A DNA stretch of 64,000 nt, taken from Nyssa sinensis (taxonomy: Eukaryota > Streptophyta > Magnoliopsida > Cornales > Nyssaceae). The position numbers and the translations under genes are program-made. Below the pieces are notes generated by a model. It worked only from the letters and a program-made list of their open reading frames with translations, did not search any database and had not been told where the DNA came from. Positions 35,104-47,239 of this stretch are shown here, one piece after another (position 1 is the stretch's first letter; every line of letters begins with the position of its first letter). The stretch lies in the NCBI GenBank assembly GCA_008638375.1, contig CM018051.1, positions 37,482,677-37,546,676 on the forward strand, read 5' to 3'.

Positions 35104-38100
35104 CAGGGACTTCGATTCCTTATATTTTTCTTATTAATTTCTTGCCAAACAGTGGACAAGGGTGTTAACCGCGTGTGGGCTATTTAAAACACGTATTGGT
35201 TTAAATCAATTGGGCCTTAACCGTGTAACCAAACAGCTCGTATCCAGGTTTTAAAAACCTTTAACTGAAACGACATAGTTTCAATAATGCGGTGGTTGCC
35301 CCTTAGCGTGACACGTGGTTGAGTCGACACACCGAGTTAGAAGACACGAGTTGGCTCACCGTCGTCTTCCTCATTCGACCCCACTGTAACCCTAGTTACA
35401 GTTTTCCATTTTTTTCTATTTCGAGAATTTTCCCTCAATCGATCCCCATTGTTTTGATGGGAAACCCTTCCTACAACATCACTAAACAACTTGGCATTCG
35501 TTTGAGAGTTCGAATCGAACTCATTTGCTCGGTTAAAGGGGCGATAATCCTGACTGTAAGTGGCTCGTTCATGCTCATTTCTTCACCATTTTTAGTGAGG
35601 TTGGGCTTATTTTGATCCCCTCTTCATGAGGATTCAAATCCTATTCATGGATGTTGGTTTAAATGAGAGTTTAAGGGTTTGGGTTGTAAACCCGTAACTT
35701 GCAAGTTGGTTTTTGGAGGTCAATTCTTTTGAGGTTTGATCTCGGATATGGGTTTTTGGGACTCTGGAAGGGTCTGGTTGAGGGCCCTATAAGCCAAACC
35801 TGAGTTGGCAATGCTCGATTCAGACCCAGTTGTACCTATGCTACGGTTCAGAAAATTTTTCTTGCTTACTGTAACTCCAGTTTCCTCGGTCGATTCTTCA
35901 TGCTTTTTAACCATTTTTCTTGCAGATTAAAGCTTATACCACATAGATTAAGGTCCTATATTCGCATGCTTTCTAAGAACAATATACAGAAATAAAAACG
36001 GCCCTAAATGTTACCTGTTTACTTGACTGTTTTTGCAAGACCTCCCCCCTTCAGTTCCTGCTCTGTTGCTCTCACTCTATCTCTCCTTTCTGCTTCTTAG
36101 ATCTCTCTCTCCCTCTCTACGTGAGTGAGTGAAGGGAGGTGTGTGTCTATAATATGTATATATGTACATAGGTATACCATGATCATTTTCTGATTTCCCC
36201 ACTAATTTGGTTAACTTGTGTCAGCTTCCATGTTCAGTTTTCTTTTACTGTTTTGGGGCAGTGGTGAGCAGGCCATCCTGGCCAGTTGCATGTGTGTGTG
36301 GTGTCTTGGGTTTTGTTTTGTATAAGCATATATATATGTATATATATATATATTATATTACCAACACATTTGAAGACACACACACTTCATTGCACTTTGG
36401 ATATTAGAATGCCCCCACTTCACTTATGAAATATTTACACATATACACATATTTTGACATGCATGCATGCATACACACACTCATATATATATATATATAC
36501 ATGTATAATTATATATATATATTTTTAAGGTTACAAATATTTATATAGTATATATTTTTGCATTTAATTATATATATATGTATGTTACAATTTACTTCTT
36601 ATATTAAAATAATTAATTACTTTAAAATTAATTATTTTCTTAAATGTATCATCTTTGTACTAATCTTTCGTATCCTCGTAATACGTGTCACATTACCCGA
36701 CATTCTCGGGTCGGGGTATTACACCCCGCTATTCTGTGTTTGCCGACTGACCTCACGTTCCCTCGTGTAAAATCAAACACCATCAATAATTAAACCGATG
36801 TAGCGGGATATCCTTTGATCAAGACCACATGCCAAGGAATATAATTGATCGTACGCCTCAAGAGATTGTTGGTGGCGTAATAGCTTTATCTATTAATTCA
36901 GTACAAGTACAAAATTAATTGAATACAAATGCATTAACTAATACAATTACAATTAATTAAAACTTATTCTTACACGTTTTCCGAACCACTTTGGAAACAA
37001 ATTTTGTTGTCTTTGCTCCAGATCAGAACTTGATACATGTTCTCTCTGAAGCTTGATCATATGCTCACTGCATAAGATGAGATATGTTATATGTAACTTA
37101 CATTTGTATACTAACATAGTATTGCAATGATTTCGATAAACATAATTAAAATATGGCAATGTCTCATCGCAGTTGTTGAGCACGGTATAGTAGGCTTTTT
37201 CCAAGTCTTGAGGAGGACACCATTCATATTTACGGGCACCTATTGGCCGCACATTCTGATTAAACACCGCAAGGCCAATTCGTTGCTGCCCTAGACATCT
37301 ATCATAATTTTTCTCTTGACGATTAAACCTTGTCTCAATATCTTCAAGATGCATAAAGCAGAAGGTGAGAAATTCAGCATCAACGTAAGCCTCAGCAATT
37401 GACCCTTCCGGTCGTGCTTTATTACGCATATATTGCTTCAATGTGTGCAAATATCTATTTTGATAATTAATCAGTTATACATTAAAATAGTTAGGATGGA
37501 TAGATAACACAATTGATAAAATTAAATGTACCTTTCCATTAGATACATCCAACGGTATTGGACAGGTCTGCCAATTTTTGTCTCATGAGGCAAATGCACA
37601 GCTAAATGGACCATTACATCAAAGAAAGCTGGAGGGAAAATCTGTTCCAACTTGCAGAGGATCACGACAACATCCCTTTTGAGCTTTTCAAGTACTTCCA
37701 CATTCGACATATTCACACATAATTCTCTAAAGAAGCAGCCCAACTCAGTCAATGTAATCGATATGTCATTGGTGAGATATCCACGTAGTGCAACTGGAAG
37801 AAGTCGTTGTAAAAGGACATGGCAGTCATGGCTCTTCAATCCGGATATTTTTTCATTTATAACATTTACACACCGAGATATATTCGATGCGTATCCATCT
37901 GGGAACTTCACCGATTTAAACCACTCGCAAATCTTCATTCTCTCTGCGGATGATAACGTATATTGTGCAGGAGGCACTATATATTTATCACCATTACGTA
38001 TTAGGTGCAACTCTTTCCTTATTCCCAGCTCCTGCAAGTCCAATCGGGCTTTAACAGTATTCTTCGTCTTCCGTTCAATGTTCATTAAAGTTCCCAGCAC

Positions 38101-41100
38101 ATTATCACAGATATTCTTCTCGATGTGCATAACATCCAAATTGTGCCTCAACTTAAGGGTCTCCCAGTAAGACAAATTAAAAAATATGCTCTTCTTCATC
38201 CAATTTAAGTCCACATTAGTACGATTCCTCTTCTTAGTACCCGTTATCTTCTCAAACCTCTCTGGTTGGATGAGTGCCAATTGCGCCAACACGTCTTTGC
38301 CAGACAACAATGGAGGTGACAATCTATGCTTAATTTTTCCATCAAACAGATGCTTCTGCCGATTTTTCCAACCATATGATGGCGGTAAAAAACGACGATG
38401 GCACATGTAGCATATCTTATTCCCATTGGACAAATGTAGGGAACATGCATCCTTATTACAAATCGGACATGCTAGATACCCCTTAGTGCTCCACCCAGAC
38501 AAGTTCGCGTATGCTGGAAAGTCATTTATGGTCCACAGTAACGCTGCATGCAATTGAAATGTCTCATTCTTAGAGACGTCGTATGCCTCCACTCCCACTT
38601 CCCATAATTCCTTCAACTCGTCCACTAAAGGACGCAAGTACACATCAATTTCATTACCAGGAGACTTCGGCCCTAGAATACGCAATGACATGAAAATAAA
38701 TGGTTCTTTCATACATTTTCACGGTGGCAAGTTATACGGCACAAGCAACACCGACCACATGCTGTAGGCATTACTCATGTCACTGAACGGATTGAAACCA
38801 TCGCTAGCCAGCCCAAGTCGTACATTACGCAGCTCATTTGCAAACCATTCGTGATTTGTATCAAACTCAGCCCAAGTTTGTGAATCTGCCGGATGCCTAC
38901 ATACATTTTCCTCAACAACACGCTTCTTCTTATGCCACCGCATATCTTCTGCCGTCTTCTGAGACATGTACAACCTTTGTAGCCTCAGTTTTAAGAGAAA
39001 ATATCTCAGCACCTTGTGCGAAATTGTCTTGCTCTTTCCTTCATTCAGCTTGTACCTGGGTTTGTGGCACACCATACACTCCTTAAATTATTCAGTCTCC
39101 TTCCAAAATAACATGCAATCGTTTTTGCAAGCATGTATAGGAATATACCCGAGGCCCAAATCTCTTAATATTCTTTTCGCCTCGTAATATGATTTCGCAA
39201 GGGTCTCCCCAGTAGGAAGCGCTGCTTTAATCAATTCAATGGCCATATTAACTGATTTGTTACTCCAACGGTTGATGGTCTTAATATGAAGGAGTTTCAC
39301 AAGAAAGTCCAATTTTGAAAACTTATCACAACTCGGATATAACGACTGCCTTGCTTCCCTCAACAATGACTCAAACGTGGTCGATTGTCCCGTGTCACTC
39401 CTGTGACTACTCGCCCCTGTTGTAGCCCCTTGCAAGTCTGCCAGCATTTGTGGCAAACCTTCGTAACCAACCCCAACATTATCACCAAAGCCATCATCGT
39501 CGTCTTCTTCTTCATCATCAAATACCACTTGTACATCATGGCGTTCCCTGTGAAATTCCTAACACGTATACCTCTTGTTCATCCCGTGTTCGAGTAGGTG
39601 CTCTTTAGCCTCATCTATGTGCATATAATCCCTATTATTGCACCTCTTACATGCACATCTTATCCTATTTCTCCCATCTGCAAATGCACGAGCAAACTCA
39701 ATAAAATCTTTGATCCCCTTCATATACCCTGGCAAATGCCTGCCCCTCAAGTCCATCCAACTCTTATCCATTTTCGTTTACCTAATACAAGTAAAAAATG
39801 ATACTCATTATAAATATGAAACATGAATCCTATCACCTCCAACTTCTCTCTAAAGGGTAAGGTGGTCCTATCCCATTCGTGAATGCACAATCTACATTGT
39901 AATCAGTAGCAAATCAAATGCTTGATTCCACTCGGACAATATTTCGGCAGCATCTCCCTATGGTTCTCCAAGTATACGAGATAGACGTTAGCATGCCTAA
40001 ATATATACCCAGAGAACAATAGGAGAACGTGCTGAAATTTTATCATAGTGAAATATTCAAGCATATGCACTATTGATTGCAATGCAGATTTATGCATTCC
40101 CGAACTGTCCTCTCTAGACAATTCAAGAATCGATTTTCATACACATGAGCCTAATCGCGAATAAATTTCATGACAAGATTCACATGTGATGAAAATGACT
40201 CCCTAACGGGGCTAAGCTTACATGAATGTAATTAAAAAATTCATTAGTGTAAGGGCAAACTCTGATTGTCAGACAGAGTTGTGCTTTAAAAAAGATTAAC
40301 AATAGCATTGAAAATGCCAATACAAAACATATTGATTTTGGTTGATAACAAGTAAAAGCACCTAGCTTTCAATTTTTATGTATTAATTAAGGTCACTCAT
40401 CAAGAATTATTTACTTGACACCTGGCAACAACAACTTAACCAACAAAAGCAAATCAATTGCTATCTAAAACCACTAACTGAGTTAATAGGTCAGGTGTAT
40501 CTATGTGGCATGCATCCTCTGTAAGGTAAAGGCATTTTTGAAACAGAGATGATGATAGAATAGTCAAAGTGCGTACTGACTCAGGCATATGGTGATAGAA
40601 TAAGGAAATCTATCTCAAGTTTGCATACAAAAATATAAGCCATCAACAAACATGTCAGTGCAATTACTTTAACTAAAGTGCGCAGATTGGGATGATTAGA
40701 AGGCAATAGGAGGACAAGTTGAGACTATAACAAAAGATATCATCACAATGATTTAACAGAAGCGCGAGGCCTTAAAGTTGTAGAAGATGATAAAGGTAGG
40801 GAATCAGTTAGATGAAATAACATGCTTAGCTAATATGGAAATTGATGTGATTCAATCTTAAATGGAATGATCATCTAAGTGGACCATCTGTTTGTTAAAC
40901 CCCAGGTAAAAAATTTCTAACCGTCTTTGGTTGGTCAACTGAAATGATTTTGGAACTTGACTTATTTAGGAGGTGACCTGCAAATTAAATGGTCCGGATT
41001 GGTTGATTCTACCCCAAATAGCGTCGTTGGGTTTCTCTTTAACAAATTAGGTTTTAAATCCGAATTGTTAACAAGTTTTAAAGACTATTTTAGGTAGCTT

Positions 41101-41479
41101 TTTTCAATATTCTTACTAATGATTTGGGCAATTTTACTGTATGCTTAAGTTTATATGAAATAAAATTTTTTAACAATTAGATAACCTAAAATCTAGAAAT
41201 AAAATAATTTGGATAAATAAAAACTCAAACGAGATATTTAATCTTCTTGTTTTTTGATATGCAAAATAATTAATACCACCTAAATAATTAAAAATAAATA
41301 AACCATTCTAGTAAGATCCACAAATAGCCCTGTGACAACTTAGCGCATTTAATTCCTCTTTAGATATGACATCTATACAATAAAAGGTATTGATATAAAT
41401 ATAAATATTGCTCAACCAATTTAACTTAAATGTTATGTCTTCAACATCCTTATCTTCAATTTTATTGGTAAGACCTTTC

Positions 41480-41516
<37 letters not shown>
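41480..41516. repeat. (CA)n(TA)n microsatellite
   Basis: About eleven CA units followed directly by about seven TA units. Confidence 0.95.
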
Positions 41517-43024
41517 CTTTAGATTCAAGGGTGCTCTTGCTTATATAACAATATCTCTTTCTGATTGACTTGGTTCGATTATTTTAGTGTTGAAAATTGG
41601 ACAGTAGCATTTTCCACCATTAAGGATGACAAGTAAATATATAACAATTGGACAAGTGGGCATGTGTTGTTTCAGCAAATTAGTCTCCCACCCAAGTGGG
41701 GTTTACATGGCTAATTGACCATTTTTTTATGAATAGACCCCACTTATCACAACTTTGTTAAAATTCTACAATATTTGAAGACACGGTTTGAAAGCTGTTC
41801 ATTCTGTGTAGGAATTCTACCCCACTAATGATGAATGAATAATGAATCTAACCACTATGAACTTTTACTTCACAAGCTCACTTTACATAATGTGTTCTAC
41901 CCAAATGTCTTCAACTCAAAGCACTTTTAGGTTTCAACATTTCAGTTTATCAATACTAACAGTCATATAAAACTGAGCAGAAATTGCATTAACAACTTTC
42001 TTGGGAAAATATGAAATTGTGTAGGTAATTGTGTCAATCAATTGATCTTGATTTTAGTCGGTGTAGCAAAGGTGGAAGGAGCCCTAAAAGAAAACATGAA
42101 AGAGAGTTTTCTTAGTGAGGATGAGGGACACCCACTGTACACATCTTCTGTGTCAAGCAGGAGGACAAAGCTCAAAAAATTTATCTGACTGATATGAAAA
42201 TGAGGTTAAGTTTGAACCTGAGAGTACATATGCCATTGAACCACCAACTTCTTAGAATATTGGTATAATGAGGAATACGGTACTGAAAATTTACATCATT
42301 CATTCATGGGCCAATAGGCTAACATCATGGGTATTTAAAAACAAGTTGAGATGTTGGACTTGATGCTATGAAGTGAAATCATCAATGCAAAAAATATTAA
42401 AAAAATCTTGCTACTTGATGTAGTTGACATTTAAATTGTCCCTTGATGTAAGCGAACTACATAACAAAAATTATACCATTGTTTAAACTTTAAAATATCA
42501 TAGAATTGCAAACAAAATCAATGAATAAAAGTCTCAATAGCTGATAAAATTACCATAAATCAAGGACTTAAAAATTTAATAAAAAGCTCGACATGCGATT
42601 AAATAACGAAAAAATAGTTTCAGGAACTCTAGCATAGATCCATCTCTGCATCATGCTATTTCTCTTGATACTCTTTTGAATTGTAGAATTTATAAAATGA
42701 ATATCCTTTGAATTCTATGAGCTAGAGGACATTCAAGTCACTTCAGTTCAGTGACTATCCAGAAACCCAAGAAGAACAAATATGCTTATTAGCCAATCCC
42801 TATTCCAGTAAGATTGAGACGGAGCCTTCAATTAAATTTTGTAATTAGCAGTACTCCAAATGATATGGAGCAGACCTTTATAATTTGTTTATTCACATCA
42901 AAATGTAAAGTGAACCGTAGATCCATCATCCATGACCCAGATCATGCGGCAAGAAAAAAAAAAAGCAGTAACAGTTCTGAGGATCCATCATCTATGACCC
43001 ACAAAAAAAAAAAAAAAGAGAAAT

Positions 43025-43222
43025 CTAATCTGGAAACTGTAGATCCAGAGAACCAGCTTCAAAACCACCGAAGTTTGACGAAGAAGACGAAGAAACCATA
43101 GATCGACTCGAAGGAGGCGGCGCCGCGGCGGGTAGGGTATCGTGGAAAGTGGAAACTGGAAAGGGGAAAAGATTTAAGGCAACAGGCTGATAAATTGTGA
43201 TGGTTGTTATATTTTCTTTCAT
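43025..43222 (-). other. Possible first coding exon or gene fragment
   Basis: The minus strand from an ATG at 43222 stays open for 65 codons in a local GC-rich patch. It is Pro/Ser-rich (LPAAAPPPSSRSMVSSSSSS) and has a second ATG before the Ser run. Base composition differs sharply from the AT-rich surroundings, which suggests a real or recently captured gene end. No downstream exon, domain or clear splice donor was found, and two A-rich direct repeats lie just below it. I do not recognise the product. Confidence 0.2.
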
Positions 43223-44647
43223 CCAACGACTGTTATTTTATCACCTTAGATTAGTGCCACATGTGAAAATATATAAATATTTTTAAGAAAGGAAATTTTA
43301 TTTGCACTCCCATCATTAAGGTTTTTTAAATAATTTTAAATTCTTAATTTCTTAATTTAATTAATTAAAAAATGCTCAAAAAGTGTACTAATTTCATTAA
43401 ATTTGTGAAGGTTGTATATCCGAAAAATGTGAGAATAGATTAAAACTTTATTATCCTAAAACTCTTTATAAATAAATTTATATCTTTTCTTTAATAATTT
43501 ATTTAATTTCTTAATATCTTATTATTAAGAATAGATTAAAAATTATTTATAGACACTATTTAAGTAACACTTTTTAAAAATATTTATTATTATTTTATTT
43601 AAAATGAGTAAAAAATTTAATACAATAGTAAAACTTAATACAAAAAAATATCTATTATTGAAAATTAACGATTTATTCTTTATATCGAGTTTGAAAAGAC
43701 TTACATGTTAGAATTAATGTTAAAGGATTTCAAAAAATAGAAAGACAAGAAACCTGTTCCCACCCCTCTAATCATCATGAGAATTTATAGACGATCCAAG
43801 TCACTTGATATTGATTAGTGTTAGTTTTTTTCAAATTAATTATATTTTAAAGTTAATTAATTATCTAATTTAATCCAATAAAAAAAAGGCAAGGAGTTCA
43901 TTTCTATTTTTTTTTTTATCGATTAGAGGTATTTTGAATTAATTTACATGTATTAATTATTTTTTTTTTTATAATTATCATATATATCTTTTAAACTGTT
44001 AATAATCAATGTAAATAAAATTCAAATTCAAACTCAAAATATTTAAATTTTATCATTAATATTTTCACTACCTGACCACAATCCGAGTAATAGGTTCATT
44101 TTTATTTCCATTTTTCTCTCTTATAATTGTATTATTACTATTTATAATTAATATATATTAATTTACTTTTAAATTTTAGAATAGAGGTATTTATTTTATT
44201 TTTATCACTCTAATTTTAAGAATATTATAAAATAATTTAGTTAAAGAGTTGACTTAGTTATTATGTGAGAATAGAATGAGTCAATAATTGATTTGGTGAG
44301 TCAATAATTCTTACAGCTCTCCCTTTGAGATGTAATTGAATAGATTATAAAATATCCCTTTCTTTTTCTTTGAAAAATTATTATGTGAGACCATCTCATT
44401 AGGTGAATGACTCTCGTAACACCCTATTCATGCGCCTGCTCTTTTAAAATAATAAACTGATTAGGAATTTAAGAATATTTTAGTCATTTTATATATGAAA
44501 AATTTGATGAGTTAGTTGATTTAAGTTAGGATTTAATGATAAATTATATACTTTATTTTCTCTTAACTTTTAAGTAAACAATCCAATTAAATAATATATG
44601 TTTGTATATTATTTTAATTGGAATGGAAATATTTGTATATTATTTTA

Positions 44648-45345
44648 AACGTCCAAAAAATTGACTGCAAAGAATTTTTGTATATTATTTTATAAAATAT
44701 GAGAGGCTATAATAATTGTCAGAAACCTCAGACTAGGTCAGTATAATTTATCATTAAATTTGCTTGTGAAAGAAATAAGAAACTCACACAAGAAGTTAAT
44801 TTTATAATTAAATTAAAAAATAAGATTTTTTTTTCAAGTACCAAAATGCCCTGATGCTAGCTTTTTTTTCGGTTCTGAATGAAATGTCATAAATGATAAA
44901 AGTCAGTTGGGTTATAGACTATTTTTTTTCTATTTTAAATTTATTTTACTTAAATTAGACTGATTTAAAAAAAAAATGACAACAATATATAGCATTTTTC
45001 TTGTTTAATTAATTGTACCGCTCTCTTGTTAAACTTATAGGCCTAATGTTGTTAGAGATAATAATAATTTTATAAATTTATTTTTATTTGTTTTTGTCAA
45101 AATTATTTCTTTTAAAAAAAGTATCATTAAATTATAAAAAAATTATTACAAATATAAAACGTCCAAAAAATTGACTGCAAAGAATTTTTGTATATTATTT
45201 TATAAAATATGAGAGGTTATAATAATTTTCAGAAACCTCAGACTAGGTCAGTATAATTTATCCTTAAATTTGCTTGTGAAAGAAATAAGAAACTCACACA
45301 AGAAGTTAATTTTATAATTAAATTAAAAAATAAGATTTTTTTTTC
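44648..45345. repeat. Pair of 189-bp direct repeats flanking about 320 bp
   Basis: 44648-44836 and 45157-45345 both begin AACGTCCAAAAAATTGACTG and end AATAAGATTTTTTTTTCA, with about three single-base differences between them. The second copy abuts the first base of an LTR fragment (TGTCACGCC at 45346). The segment between them is AT-rich and non-coding. Confidence 0.9.
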
Positions 45346-46075
45346 ATGTCACGCCCCGAATTCCAGCGAACCCGAGGCGCGAGTAACGAGACAAAGGAAA
45401 ATAAAATAATAAAGAAATAAAAGATAATAATAACATTCTCATACATTCTGTACACTGTTCTGATACATACATAGGTCTAGTCCACTTGCTTACAACATGT
45501 AAAATGAAATACGGTCTTGGGCTTACGCCCGTATACAATATCAAAAACAAACGCCCCTTGGGCCTAACACAGTCCCTAGTCAGATCATCTCCACGCCTCG
45601 TACTGCTGGGACATCATTTGAAATGTTTGCCCCATTAAAGGGGTCAGCTCAACATGCTGGTACAATATAATGCTAATGCAAGAAACAAAACTAAGGTCGT
45701 GGCAAGTGCAAGTGTACAATTATTTCTATATGGCATTCAATATCGTGATGATAGTATATGAGCAGTATATAGTATATGCACTGTATGCGTGACACACCCA
45801 TGCAACTCTATGCCACCCATGTCTCATGATACGGTCATTCTCCGCTGGCATGAGTACCGCCGCGTATGTCTCGCTTCACGGTCCGGAATCCGTCAGGCTT
45901 GCAAGTACCTATTGGCCGATTTTGGGTTTTTCACCACAGGATATGCACCCTCATAATGCAAAGCACCAAGTGCTTACCCACGCCATGTCCAAAGAATTTC
46001 ACTATGCTAATATGCTCTGATCTCATCATGTCATGATGCATCTCATTCATACATAAAGCATGCTTTCAAGTACAA
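45346..46075 (-). repeat. Chromovirus LTR fragment, minus orientation
   Basis: The plus strand starts TGTCACGCCCCGAATTCC, the complement of an LTR 3' end. It then carries, reversed, motifs of the LTR at 2356-5432: TAAGGTCGTGGCAAGTGCAAG, GCATGAGTACCG, GCGTATGTCTCGCTTCACGGTCC and GGTTTTTCACCACAGGATATGCACC. It stops at about 46075, where sequence in the opposite orientation begins. Confidence 0.8.
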
Positions 46076-47239
46076 TTGGCCATCGTCGGAGAAGGCGACA
46101 GAATTACACCGAAACCCTACCGGATTGTCCTGGGGACGATGAACAGAGTTTCCTGATATGGCACCATTTGGGTCTGTTTTGGCGTGATATTATGTCGTTT
46201 TGAGTAGAACAGTTTTAAATTATATGTGCGTATATCGATTGTTTGGCTGCGAGGATTAAAAATCCAATGGAAACCCTAAATTGACTTCGGATATCCTATT
46301 TCAATTTTGAGCCCTTACCCGTAGTTTGGTTTGGGAAAACTAGAAAAAAAAAATGCGCAGAGGCGCAACCCTTGCGATTTGAGCCTGAGACCCATTGAGA
46401 GAGAAACACAAGACCAAACCATGTTTACAAGTAAGCCCGTATTACATATTTTGCCTAAATATATATATATATATATATTATAATAACAATATTAAATTAA
46501 TTTAATAATAGTTAAATAATACGAAGTCCAAATTCTGAGACCACAGTTAAAGTGCATCCACTTTTGTTGATATCACTATCATTATTGATTATCACAGCTT
46601 AATCATGTTATACCATTCACAGCTTTCTATTGAGTACATATTATTATGCTTGAGACAGCTCATGACTGTAGTAGTATGATTATATTATCAGACAGATTTT
46701 CCTTGATTTATCATTTGATCTTCCTACCATTTGATATTCATTGATGAGTTTCATATTTCTTGAGTTGCTATCATGTTTGCATTATCCTAGTTCTTTATGG
46801 ATTATGCCCTTCTATATTGACTTGTACACATGGCAGAGCAAATGACTACTTACTGAGTTTTCATAGCTCATACAGATACTACACAACATGTTGTAGGCAC
46901 AGATATCAAGAACTGACGATAGAGCTTGATAGCTAGAAGTGGACATTTCTTTTAAAATTGCAATGTAATACTTAGTATAGTCTTGTAGCTCCCATGTCAT
47001 CCACGTCTTGGAGATGAACAGTTGTTAAAAAATTTTATAGTTTGTATTTCGAGAACCTTATATATATATCACATGCACCTTTTATTATTCTTTAAGTCTT
47101 TCGCTATTTATACTTTGGTAGTTATTACATGTTAGTGGCATTGATTGTGTAGCAAATTGAGACCCTTGGTTCGACAGCAGCGTCGGGATCGGGTGCGTGA
47201 CACGAGATCTGCATAGGGTGGGTCTCGGGTCGTGACATA
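46076..47239 (+). repeat. Chromovirus LTR fragment, plus orientation
   Basis: From GTCGGAGAAGGCGACAG the order and motifs match the middle of the large LTRs in plus orientation. From about 46560 to 47239 it matches the reverse complement of 27044-27700, ending GGGTCTCGGGTCGTGACA. The 5' part of the LTR is missing and an internal deletion is likely near 46500. Confidence 0.75.

Larger units (their letters stand above)
32290..36723 (-). repeat. Solo LTR (4,434 bp) in the TNP2-type gene
   Basis: On the minus strand it starts TGTAATACCCCGACCCGAGA and ends GGGTTTCGGGTCGTGACA. The flanks are identical 5-bp duplications CCCCG at 32285-32289 and 36724-36728. Excising it with one duplication joins NSG to VLVQGDGDGG in frame, so the boundaries are exact. 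It is about 1 kb longer than the related LTR at 27044. The extra length includes a coding-like exon (33817-34101) and a block with a 26-bp palindrome and tRNA-like boxes (34897-35110). Confidence 0.9.
31647..39771 (-). pseudogene. TNP2-type CACTA transposase with DUF4218/DUF4216 regions
   Basis: The ATG is at 39771-39769, starting MDKSWMDLRGRHLPGYMKG (transposase-associated domain). Next come CHKPRYKLNEG; the TNP2 catalytic region (38712-37532, with GWSTKGYLACPICNK and LRHNLDVMHIEKNICDNVLG); DUF4218 (MVHLAVHLPHE...), continuing through a 77-bp GT-AG intron (37455-37531) into RPEGSIAEAYV; then a second donor at 36973, the REREVSRQTQNSG motif, and the DUF4216 part (EYYGVLQDIIQLHY, VFYLKDAKI), ending in an acidic Asp/Glu-rich tail (stop at 31647). 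This is the enzyme expected to cut and join CACTA ends. Stops at about 39559, 39088 and 38719 each replace a Trp, another lies near 32020, and a solo LTR sits in the QNSGV motif. Confidence 0.88.
24876..40240 (-). mobile_element. CACTA-2 (En/Spm) element, left end to transposase promoter
   Basis: The element starts with the terminal sequence CACTACAACAAAAGG, followed by subterminal palindromes, a 161-bp tandem array and two minus-strand genes: a Transposase_24-type gene (31482 to 26558) and a TNP2-type transposase (39771 to 31647). Both are split by solo LTRs (27044-30498 and 32290-36723). Homology to CACTA-1 continues upstream of the TNP2 start to about 40240 and then stops. By comparison with CACTA-1 the right terminus should lie near 42700, but no TTGTAGTG end or subterminal repeats are present there. 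The right end has been deleted or moved. Confidence 0.85.
40241..44647. other. AT-rich DNA without recognised genes
   Basis: This is the stretch where the right end of CACTA-2 was expected. I see no terminal repeat, subterminal palindrome or transposase sequence. It contains a (CA)n(TA)n tract (41480-41516), a repeated GATCCATCATC-ATGACCCA motif with A-runs (about 42920-43020), a GC-richer patch (43085-43165) and AT-rich, oligo-T and oligo-A stretches from 43260 on. Confidence 0.55.

Noticed and set aside
35040..35113. Functional tRNA gene (Leu/Ser-like)
   Set aside because: A and B boxes are good, but no regular anticodon arm or acceptor pairing can be formed.
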